Source of the DNA: Gordonia sp. (in: high G+C Gram-positive bacteria)
GTDB lineage: Bacteria > Actinomycetota > Actinomycetes > Mycobacteriales > Mycobacteriaceae
NCBI GenBank assembly: GCA_030152405.1
Contig: JASLJL010000392.1
Coordinates: 1-5,280 of the forward strand
Length of the DNA: 5,280 nt
Reading direction: 5' to 3'
Part shown: positions 1-4,802 of the stretch, one piece after another
Layout: each line of letters begins with the position of its first letter
Position numbering within the stretch: position 1 is the stretch's first letter
The notes under the pieces: model-generated
Seen by the model: the letters and a program-made list of their open reading frames with translations, nothing else
Told to the model about the DNA's origin: nothing
Database searches by the model: none
Translations under genes and position numbers: made by a program

Positions 1-15
1 GCCGGTTTTCAGCCG

Positions 16-21
16 TATGGT
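16..21 (+). promoter_or_regulatory. candidate -10 hexamer for the secreted-protein gene
   Basis: TATGGT fits the TANNNT form of actinobacterial housekeeping -10 elements. It would start transcription near position 28, leaving a leader of about 30 nt that includes the AGGGG site. The -35 region would lie at or beyond the left window edge, so this is only a weak call. Nothing else is seen in bases 1-57. Confidence 0.25.
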
Positions 22-44
22 CGATCTGGGTTGGGGAGAACCTG

Positions 45-49
45 AGGGG
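45..49 (+). promoter_or_regulatory. ribosome binding site that fixes the secreted-protein start
   Basis: AGGGG lies 8 nt before the ATG at 58. It overlaps the alternative GTG at 49, so it cannot serve that codon. A second purine run (GGGGAGA, 33-39) could in principle serve the GTG, which would add only three residues (M-R-V) to the signal peptide. Confidence 0.5.
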
Positions 50-57
50 TGAGAGTC

Positions 58-474
58 ATGCGTGGATTCCTTCGAGCACTGGCCGTCGGAGCGGCGATAG
101 CGGGAGTCGTCGCGTTGCCGCCGACGGTCGCGCGCGCGGCACCCGCGATGCCGTTCCAGATCGCGCCGGCTCCATTCGGCAACCCGAACGGCAGCCTGGA
201 CGTCCCGCCGATCCGATGCGGGGTGGTTCGTGACGGCGGGGGCGCTGTGACGATCACCGGGACGAAGCGCGACGGCTGGGGATGCATCCCGCATGCTCAG
301 GTCACATGGGTGAACTTCACGAACGGTCGAACCGGCTCGGCACGACTGTCGGCGGGTCTGAACGGCAAAGTGCCTCAGGCCCGGCTCGTCACGGGACGAG
401 GTCAGGTCGGCATCATGCTGGTGTCGTCGGGCGGCGTGATCACTCCGGGATTCGCGACGCTGCCGGTCAGGTGA
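58..474 (+). CDS. small secreted protein of unknown function
   Basis: The 138-residue product begins with a clear Sec signal peptide: a short basic n-region (R2, R6), a hydrophobic Ala/Val/Leu core at about residues 7-20, and an A-x-A site (A25-R26-A27) that predicts cleavage before A28. The mature part, about 111 residues, is rich in Gly, Val, Thr and Pro, has no membrane segment, and contains exactly two cysteines (C54 and C76). These probably form one disulfide outside the cytoplasm. I recognise no catalytic motif. The pattern (a V-T-W-V-N stretch near 82-86, a Gly-rich middle, and I-T-P-G-F near 128-132) suggests a small beta-rich fold of the kind annotated as hypothetical secreted proteins in Gordonia and Rhodococcus. 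ATG at 58 is preferred over the in-frame GTG at 49 because AGGGG at 45-49 is correctly spaced only for the ATG. The 3' end overlaps the convergent hydrolase gene by 8 bp. Function unknown. Confidence 0.8.
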   Translation: MRGFLRALAVGAAIAGVVALPPTVARAAPAMPFQIAPAPFGNPNGSLDVPPIRCGVVRDGGGAVTITGTKRDGWGCIPHAQVTWVNFTNGRTGSARLSAGLNGKVPQARLVTGRGQVGIMLVSSGGVITPGFATLPVR

Positions 475-1237
475 TCTGTTCGTGCAGACGCCGCGGCCAT
501 TCGGCCAGATCGTCCGGGGTGGCGGCGACGGTGAGCGTCGCCGCGGGCAGGATCTCCGCCAACGCCTCGGCCGTCGACAGCGGATGTCCCGGGTCGTCGA
601 TCCACGCGAGGATCGACGTCGGAACAGTCACTCTCGACAGCGCCTCCGGTCCCGGAAGGTCGCTCGCCGCCGCGCCTCGTAACACCGAGGGAAGCAGGTC
701 GGCGCTGACGTCCGGTACCGTCTCCGCCACTCCGGCGAGAGTCGGCGGCTGCGGAGTCGACCGGCCCACCGCGACGAAGGCGTCGATGCCGTCGGCCTCG
801 ATCTGATCTGCCGCGGCGCGGTAACCGTCGGCCATCGCGGCGCGGGTCTCCCACGCGGTGGGCGGGATCATGAGGGTGAGCCCGCAGAACCGGTCAGGGT
901 CGATCGACGCGGCATGCAGCAGGGTGCCGACTCCCATCGACGGGCCGACACCGTGGACTCGTTCGCCGGGGAACCACTCGTCGAGCAGTCGGAGGAGATC
1001 GGCAGCGAGATTGCGCCACCGGTAGTCGTCGGGCACCGGCCGCCCCGTCGAACGCCCGTGGGCCCGCGCGTCGTACCGGAGTAGACGCGTGCCGCTGAGG
1101 CCGCGCCCCAGGTCCAGGCCGAGAGTGCGGTCGCGGGCCCGACTCGAGGTGAGTCCGTGCAACTGGACGACCGGATGCCCGCCCTCGTCGCTGAATGAAA
1201 CGTCGAGGTCCGCACCGGGAACAGCGAATGTCGACAA
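467..1237 (-). CDS. alpha/beta-hydrolase fold protein
   Basis: The 256-residue product has the landmarks of a soluble cytoplasmic alpha/beta-hydrolase. They are the oxyanion-hole H27-G28 after the first core strand, the R54-Y55-D56 and H60-G61-R62-S63 segment typical of the family (usually D-x-R-G-H-G-x-S), and a nucleophile elbow G98-P-S100-M-G102. A late strand leads into D214-D215-P-G-H218-P, where the acid residue normally sits. A cap-like helical insert at about 127-195 may shape the substrate pocket. The length is normal for esterases, lipases and haloalkane-dehalogenase-like members; the substrate cannot be read from sequence. The catalytic histidine expected after the last strand (about 236-245) is not evident. 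TTG at 1237 is chosen as start because GAGGAGG precedes it by 5 nt. The frame stays open upstream to an ATG at 1288, but those extra residues (P-S-P-G-P and similar) do not look like part of the fold. It is transcribed divergently from the condensation-GNAT gene. Confidence 0.85.
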   Translation of the reverse strand: MSTFAVPGADLDVSFSDEGGHPVVQLHGLTSSRARDRTLGLDLGRGLSGTRLLRYDARAHGRSTGRPVPDDYRWRNLAADLLRLLDEWFPGERVHGVGPSMGVGTLLHAASIDPDRFCGLTLMIPPTAWETRAAMADGYRAAADQIEADGIDAFVAVGRSTPQPPTLAGVAETVPDVSADLLPSVLRGAAASDLPGPEALSRVTVPTSILAWIDDPGHPLSTAEALAEILPAATLTVAATPDDLAEWPRRLHEQIT

Positions 1238-1242
1238 GGAGT

Positions 1243-1249
1243 CCTCCTC
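1243..1249 (-). promoter_or_regulatory. strong ribosome binding site for the hydrolase TTG start
   Basis: On the minus strand GAGGAGG ends 5 nt before the TTG at 1237. It is the best anti-16S match in the window. It decides the start in favour of TTG over the in-frame ATG at 1288. Confidence 0.7.
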
Positions 1250-1252
1250 GAG

Positions 1253-1280
1253 TTGCGGGCCGGGCGATGGTGGGTAGCGT
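1253..1280 (+). promoter_or_regulatory. candidate promoter giving a leaderless mRNA for the condensation-GNAT gene
   Basis: TTGCGG (1253-1258), a 16-bp spacer and TAGCGT (1275-1280, TANNNT type) end six bases before the ATG at 1287. Transcription would therefore begin at or next to the A of the start codon. Leaderless genes of this geometry are common in mycobacteria and relatives. The lack of a clear Shine-Dalgarno before 1287 fits. This is inference from motif spacing only. Confidence 0.4.
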
Positions 1281-1281
1281 A
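1276..1281 (-). promoter_or_regulatory. candidate -10 hexamer for the hydrolase gene
   Basis: Read on the minus strand this is TACGCT, a TANNNT match. It would start transcription near 1269 and leave a leader of about 30 nt holding the GAGGAGG site. It overlaps the plus-strand -10 by five bases. No convincing -35 is visible upstream on the minus strand, where it would fall inside the divergent coding sequence. Confidence 0.25.
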
Positions 1282-1286
1282 GCGCC

Positions 1287-3035
1287 ATGAGACTCACGAA
1301 CATCGGGCACCTCCGCCTCCCGTTCGGGCGGTTGTACGGGTACGACGTCGCAGTCTCGGACCCCGGCGAGCGATTGCCCGTCTCATTCGACCAACGTCGG
1401 CACGTCGGCGCAGGTGATCGACCGGGATCATGGATGGCGCTGTCGTTCACTCTGCCGGAGCCGGTGCCCCGTGACGACCTGGCCTCCGCCTGGATGACGG
1501 TGATCGGCCGACACGGCACGTTGCGATCGGTCTTCGTCCCCGCCGACGACGGGCCGCACCTGCATGCCGTCGACGTGGCGGCCGGACACTGGGTGGAACA
1601 TCCGATCGCCGCGGGCCAGGCGGTGAACGACGCTCTGCGCGCCGTGTTCGACAGTCACTGCACTCCGTACTCCCGGCCGTCGCACCGGTTGTGCGTGCTC
1701 GAGACCGCGACCGGACCGACCGTCGTCGTCGCCTCCGATCACGCGCATGTCGACATGTGGTCGATGCTCGTCATCGTCCGCGACCTGCTCGCCGCGCTCG
1801 GGGGCGATCCTGGCTCCGTCGCACCCGCCTTCGTCGATCACACGCGAGCGCTCGTCGACCGCCCGTCGGCACCCGAGGACGTGCGCGAGAGGTGGGCCGA
1901 GATCCTCGCCGACAGCGGCGACGTGATGCCCAGATTCCCGCTGCCCCTCGGCTCTCCGGAGATGCACCTCGAGCGTGTCGAGGTCCGCGATGTGTTCGAC
2001 GTCGACGACAGCGCCGCGTTCTCGGCGCAGGCCCGCGACGACGGGGTGTCGACACTGTCGTCGGCGGTCGCGGTGATGACCGCGGTGACCCGCGAACTCG
2101 CCGGAGAGCCGCTGCGCGCGGTGTTCCCCGTGCACAGTCGATACGAGTCCACCTGGCACGAGTCGGTCGGCTGGTTCATCACCAACTCTGTCATCCAGTG
2201 CGCCGATCCGACGCCCGCCGCCGCTGCGGCTTCGGTCCGGGAGGCGGTGCGGCTGGGTTCGTGGCCGCTCGTCGACGTCCTCGAACCGTGGGGCGGAGTG
2301 ATGCCGGAGGCGCCCGGGATGTTCGCCATCTCCTGGCTCGATCTCCGGCGTCTGCCGGTGCGCGTGGACTCCACAAGCGTCGACGCACAGTACGTCGGCG
2401 CCGTGATCCGCACCGACGGGGTGATGCTGTGGTTCATCCTCGACGACTCCGGCCTGCACCTGCGGTGCCGCTATCCCGACACCGACGAGGCGCGGGTCCA
2501 CGTCGGGGGCTGGCTCGACCTGCTGGTCCACCGGCTCCGCGCGAGCGCCCGATCGTCGGCGGGCGACGTCCTGCACGTCGGCGGTCATCCGTACCGGGTG
2601 CAGCGGGCCGTGCGCGCCGACGTCCCGGCCATCGTCGCGCTGCTCGCCGACGACGAGATCGGAGGCACGCGAGAAGGCGCGGAGACGGAGCGGTACGAAG
2701 CGGCGTTCGACGTGGTCGCGCGCGACACCGCGCACTACCTCGCCGTGGTGCGGGACCGCCGCGATCGCATCGTCGCGACCATGCAGCTCACGGTGATACC
2801 CGGCCTGACCAGGGGAGGGGCGACTCGGCTACAGATCGAGGGACTGCGCGTCGCGAGCGGGGAGCGGTCACGTGGACTGGGGTCGGCGATGCTGCGGTGG
2901 GCGCACGACCACGGGCGCGCGCACGGCGCCCGACTCGCCCAGGTGACGACCGATGAGGCGCGTGACCGCGCGCGTGCGTTCTATGCGAAGGCCGGCTACC
3001 GCTCCGATCACGTCGGACTCAAGCTCGAGTGGTGA
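1287..3035 (+). CDS. condensation-like acyltransferase domain fused to a GNAT N-acetyltransferase
   Basis: This is a 582-residue two-domain protein. Residues about 25-425 resemble the condensation/acyltransferase superfamily (NRPS C domains, PapA-type acyltransferases, CAT). The marks are R75-H76-G-T-L79-R80, matching the RHxxLR core; D151-H152-A-H-V-D156-M157 at the place of HHxxxDG, with the catalytic second His kept; G295-W-F-I-T-N300, matching the conserved G-x-F-x-N region; and F346-A-I-S-W350 near the DFGWG latch position. Residues about 436-582 form a GNAT domain with the acetyl-CoA pyrophosphate loop R527-S-R-G530-L-G532 and the typical C-terminal R-A-F-Y-x-K-x-G-Y segment. The two domains are joined by about 10-15 residues with no stop or frame change. 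There is no signal peptide, so it should be cytoplasmic. It probably transfers acyl groups from CoA or a carrier to an amine or alcohol, but donors and acceptors are unknown. No carrier-protein or adenylation gene is nearby. The ATG has no good Shine-Dalgarno. Confidence 0.85.
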   Translation: MRLTNIGHLRLPFGRLYGYDVAVSDPGERLPVSFDQRRHVGAGDRPGSWMALSFTLPEPVPRDDLASAWMTVIGRHGTLRSVFVPADDGPHLHAVDVAAGHWVEHPIAAGQAVNDALRAVFDSHCTPYSRPSHRLCVLETATGPTVVVASDHAHVDMWSMLVIVRDLLAALGGDPGSVAPAFVDHTRALVDRPSAPEDVRERWAEILADSGDVMPRFPLPLGSPEMHLERVEVRDVFDVDDSAAFSAQARDDGVSTLSSAVAVMTAVTRELAGEPLRAVFPVHSRYESTWHESVGWFITNSVIQCADPTPAAAAASVREAVRLGSWPLVDVLEPWGGVMPEAPGMFAISWLDLRRLPVRVDSTSVDAQYVGAVIRTDGVMLWFILDDSGLHLRCRYPDTDEARVHVGGWLDLLVHRLRASARSSAGDVLHVGGHPYRVQRAVRADVPAIVALLADDEIGGTREGAETERYEAAFDVVARDTAHYLAVVRDRRDRIVATMQLTVIPGLTRGGATRLQIEGLRVASGERSRGLGSAMLRWAHDHGRAHGARLAQVTTDEARDRARAFYAKAGYRSDHVGLKLEW

Positions 3036-3043
3036 TGCCAACG

Positions 3044-3244
3044 TCAGCCCTTGACGGGATCGCGGCCCGCCGTCTTCACGACGACGTCGCCGACGTCGAG
3101 TGAATCCCACAGGCGCCTCGGGACCCGGACCTTGATCCGTCCTCCGCCGTCGACGTCGATGATCAGCCTGCGGTACAGGGACGACCCGTCGAGCAGCGCT
3201 CGACGCTTGCCGGCGACCACGCCTCTCCACTCGTCACGTGCCAT
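3044..3244 (-). CDS. small conserved actinobacterial protein (DUF7489-like), function unknown
   Basis: The product is a 66-residue basic soluble protein without signal peptide or membrane helix. It reads as a compact beta-rich domain: W6-R-G-V-V, then K13-R-R and D19-G-S-S-L-Y24-R-R, alternating hydrophobic strands I28-I-D-V and I37-K-V-R-V, L45-W46-D-S-L, and a closing D52-V-V-V-K plus D62-P-V-K-G. From memory this matches a short actinobacterial family with the pattern W-x-G-x-V ... DGS-x-x-YRR ... K-V-R-V ... LWDSL ... DPV-K-G, which I believe is DUF7489; no role is known to me. The ATG at 3244 is supported by GGGAG (3251-3255) 6 nt upstream. Codon use is like that of the neighbours, and the ORF spans nearly all of the interval between the two plus-strand genes, so it is unlikely to be chance. 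It converges on the condensation-GNAT gene with an 8-bp gap. Confidence 0.75.
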   Translation of the reverse strand: MARDEWRGVVAGKRRALLDGSSLYRRLIIDVDGGGRIKVRVPRRLWDSLDVGDVVVKTAGRDPVKG

Positions 3245-3255
3245 GTCACACTCCC

Positions 3256-3280
3256 GTCATATGTGTGGACTACAAATGAC
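3256..3280. promoter_or_regulatory. interrupted palindrome, possible repressor operator
   Basis: GTCATATGT (3256-3264) and ACAAATGAC (3272-3280) are inverted copies matching at 8 of 9 positions, separated by 7 bp. Arm centres are 16 bp apart, about one and a half helical turns. The element is markedly A+T-rich for this sequence and lies just upstream of the small conserved gene, over its probable -10 and transcription start, where a dimeric repressor would act. It could alternatively control the divergent permease, whose start is 104 bp away. The cognate regulator is not identifiable. Confidence 0.4.
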
Positions 3281-3305
3281 CGTAGCCGAACAGGGGCGAT
3301 GTCGA
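3279..3305 (-). promoter_or_regulatory. candidate promoter for the small conserved gene
   Basis: On the minus strand TCGACA (3305-3300, five of six to TTGACA) is followed after 15 bp by TACGGT (3284-3279, TANNNT). The predicted start near 3272 falls within the palindrome at 3256-3280 and gives a leader of about 27 nt. The spacer is slightly short, so confidence is low. Confidence 0.3.
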
Positions 3306-3336
3306 ACCGAGTGACGCGGGCAACAGTCGCGGCGAG

Positions 3337-3342
3337 TAGATT
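3337..3342 (+). promoter_or_regulatory. candidate -10 hexamer for the permease operon
   Basis: TAGATT fits TANNNT and would start transcription near 3349, about 35 nt before the GTG at 3384. I see no good -35 at 16-18 bp, so the promoter may depend on an activator or use another sigma factor, or the true promoter may be elsewhere in 3281-3350. Confidence 0.25.
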
Positions 3343-3371
3343 CACTCCTCTGTGCAACGCACGACCATCAC

Positions 3372-3378
3372 GGAAGGA
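3372..3378 (+). promoter_or_regulatory. ribosome binding site for the permease GTG start
   Basis: GGAAGGA ends 5 nt before GTG 3384. This supports the GTG start and gives a short polar N-terminus (M-T-T-T-Q-Q-D-D-S-T) ahead of the first transmembrane helix, as usual for this family. Confidence 0.6.
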
Positions 3379-3383
3379 CGCCG

Positions 3384-4796
3384 GTGACGACCACACAGCA
3401 GGACGACTCGACAGTGGACGAGGGCTACCAGCGGGGACTCACCTCCCGCACGGTGCAGATGATCGCCATCGGCGGCGCCATCGGCACCGGACTGTTCTAC
3501 GGCGCGGGCGGCGCCATCGAGAAGGCCGGGCCCGCGCTGATCCTCGCCTACGCGGTGGCGGGTCTCGCGGTGTTCATCGTCATGCGCGCGCTCGGCGAGC
3601 TGATCATCTACCGCCCCGTCTCGGGCGGCATCAGCGAGTACGCCGACGAGTTCCTCGGTCGGTTCGCAGGCTTCAGCCAGGGCTGGACCTACTGGGCCGT
3701 GTGGACCACCACCTGCATGGCTGAGATCACGGTCGCCGGCAAGTACATCAACTACTGGTGGCCCGCGATCCCCGTGTGGGTCACGGCGCTCGTCGCCCTC
3801 ATCGTTCTGTTCGGCGCCAACCTGATCTCCGTCGGACTCTTCGGTCGCGCCGAGTTCTGGTTCTCCGCGATCAAGGTGACGGCGATCCTCGGCATGATCA
3901 TCATCGGCATCGGCGTGCTCTTGCCGATCGCGGGCCTCGGCCCAGAAGTCGGACCGTCGGTCACCAACCTCTGGACCGGCGGCGGGTTCTTCGCGACCGG
4001 CTTCACGAACGCGCTGCTCAGCCTGCAGATCGTCATGTTCGCGTACGTGGGCGTGGAACTCGTCGGCGTCACCGCGGGAGAGGCCGAGAATCCTCGGGTC
4101 ACCCTGCGCAAGGCGATCAACTCGGTGCCGTTCCGTATCGGCATCTTCTACGTCGGCTCGCTGATCGTCATCCTCTCCGTTCGCAGCTGGAAGGACTTCC
4201 ACGCGGGGGAGAGCCCGTTCGTCGCCGTCTTCCAGTACATCGGCATCCCCGGCGCCGCAGGCATCGTCAACTTCATTCTGCTCACGGCCGCGCTCTCGTC
4301 GTGCAACTCGGGCATCTACTCGACCGGCCGCATGGTCCGGTCGCTGGCCCAGCGCGGCGACGCTCCCCTCCGCCTGCAGAAGCTGTCCAGCCGACAGGTG
4401 CCGCTGCCGGGCATCGTGCTGAGCGCGATCGTCATGGCGATCGGTGTCGTCGTCAACGTGATCGACCCGGAGCACGCGTTCGCGTACATCACCGCGGTCT
4501 CCACTGTCGGCATCATCGTGGTGTGGGCGACGATCATCATCTGCCAGATGATGTTCCGTCGAAAGGTGGCCGCCGGTCTGCTGCCCGCGTCGGACTACAA
4601 GGTTCCGTTCGCGCCGTACACGACGTGGGGCACGCTGATCTTCCTCGCGCTCGTCGTGGTCCTGCTCTTCTTCGACGAGGACGGGCGGATCGCGTTGATC
4701 GTCGGCGCGGTGTGGTTCTCGCTCGTCGCGATCGGTTACGCGTTCTGGTCACGGACGGGCACCGCCCACGACGCGGTGCAGAAGACGCCGAACTGA
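3384..4796 (+). CDS. APC-superfamily amino acid permease, AAT family (CycA-like)
   Basis: This 470-residue integral inner-membrane protein has about twelve hydrophobic helices and short polar ends. That is the size and layout of the amino acid transporter (AAT) family, which imports amino acids with protons. Diagnostic segments are G30-G-A-I-G-T-G-L-F38 in helix 1 (the unwound substrate-binding turn), G49-P-A, R68-A-L-G-E72-L followed by the P-x-S-G-G and E-Y motif around 78-86, and F219-A-Y-V-G-V-E225-L plus T230-A-G-E-A-E-N-P237 in the middle. A later A-A-L-S-S-C-N-S-G-I-Y-S-T-G-R-M stretch is also typical. From memory, the region from F219 onward most resembles CycA (D-alanine, D-serine, glycine) and proline/GABA-type carriers. 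The precise substrate is not determined by sequence, so no symbol is given. An AraC-type regulator follows 6 nt downstream and is probably cotranscribed, suggesting substrate-responsive control. No truncation or frameshift is seen. Confidence 0.92.
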   Translation: MTTTQQDDSTVDEGYQRGLTSRTVQMIAIGGAIGTGLFYGAGGAIEKAGPALILAYAVAGLAVFIVMRALGELIIYRPVSGGISEYADEFLGRFAGFSQGWTYWAVWTTTCMAEITVAGKYINYWWPAIPVWVTALVALIVLFGANLISVGLFGRAEFWFSAIKVTAILGMIIIGIGVLLPIAGLGPEVGPSVTNLWTGGGFFATGFTNALLSLQIVMFAYVGVELVGVTAGEAENPRVTLRKAINSVPFRIGIFYVGSLIVILSVRSWKDFHAGESPFVAVFQYIGIPGAAGIVNFILLTAALSSCNSGIYSTGRMVRSLAQRGDAPLRLQKLSSRQVPLPGIVLSAIVMAIGVVVNVIDPEHAFAYITAVSTVGIIVVWATIIICQMMFRRKVAAGLLPASDYKVPFAPYTTWGTLIFLALVVVLLFFDEDGRIALIVGAVWFSLVAIGYAFWSRTGTAHDAVQKTPN

Positions 4797-4802
4797 TCTG
4801 AC

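Noticed and set aside
473..511. Inverted repeats GATCTG/CAGATC with an inner GGCC-ATTC-GGCC just past the secreted-protein stop, considered as a terminator
   Set aside because: The arms do not form one continuous stem, there is no T tract, and the element lies within the last codons of the hydrolase. It may slow polymerase but cannot be called a terminator.
1238..1519. Upstream extension of the hydrolase frame, including an ATG at 1288 whose bases overlap the divergent ATG at 1287 (shared CATG)
   Set aside because: The TTG at 1237 has a near-ideal Shine-Dalgarno, while the ATG at 1288 has none and would add 17 residues without fold features. Starts beyond 1288 lie antisense within the condensation-GNAT gene.
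1428..2735. Long open frame of 435 codons on the minus strand
   Set aside because: It is antisense to the condensation-GNAT gene, and its product is Arg/His/Asp-rich without any recognisable motif. Such frames are normal shadows in high-G+C DNA.
1691..2956. Long open frame of 421 codons on the plus strand, offset from the condensation-GNAT gene
   Set aside because: The product is overwhelmingly Arg-rich and low in complexity, the usual shift-frame artefact; the overlapping frame carries clear family motifs.
3051..3314. Open frame of 87 codons on the plus strand opposite the small conserved gene
   Set aside because: It is Ser/Arg/Thr-rich with no motif and no convincing ribosome site; the minus-strand frame has family-like conservation and a good ribosome site.
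3309..3347. GAGTGA/TCACTC inverted hexamers upstream of the permease
   Set aside because: The arms are only six bases with a 27-bp spacer and no extension; chance occurrence is likely.
3342..4475. Open frame of 377 codons on the minus strand
   Set aside because: It is antisense to the permease and rich in Asp, Glu, Arg and Ala with no motif, whereas the plus strand encodes an unmistakable transporter.
3758..4801. Open frame of 347 codons on the plus strand, offset from the permease
   Set aside because: Arg/His-rich shadow of the permease frame with no family features.
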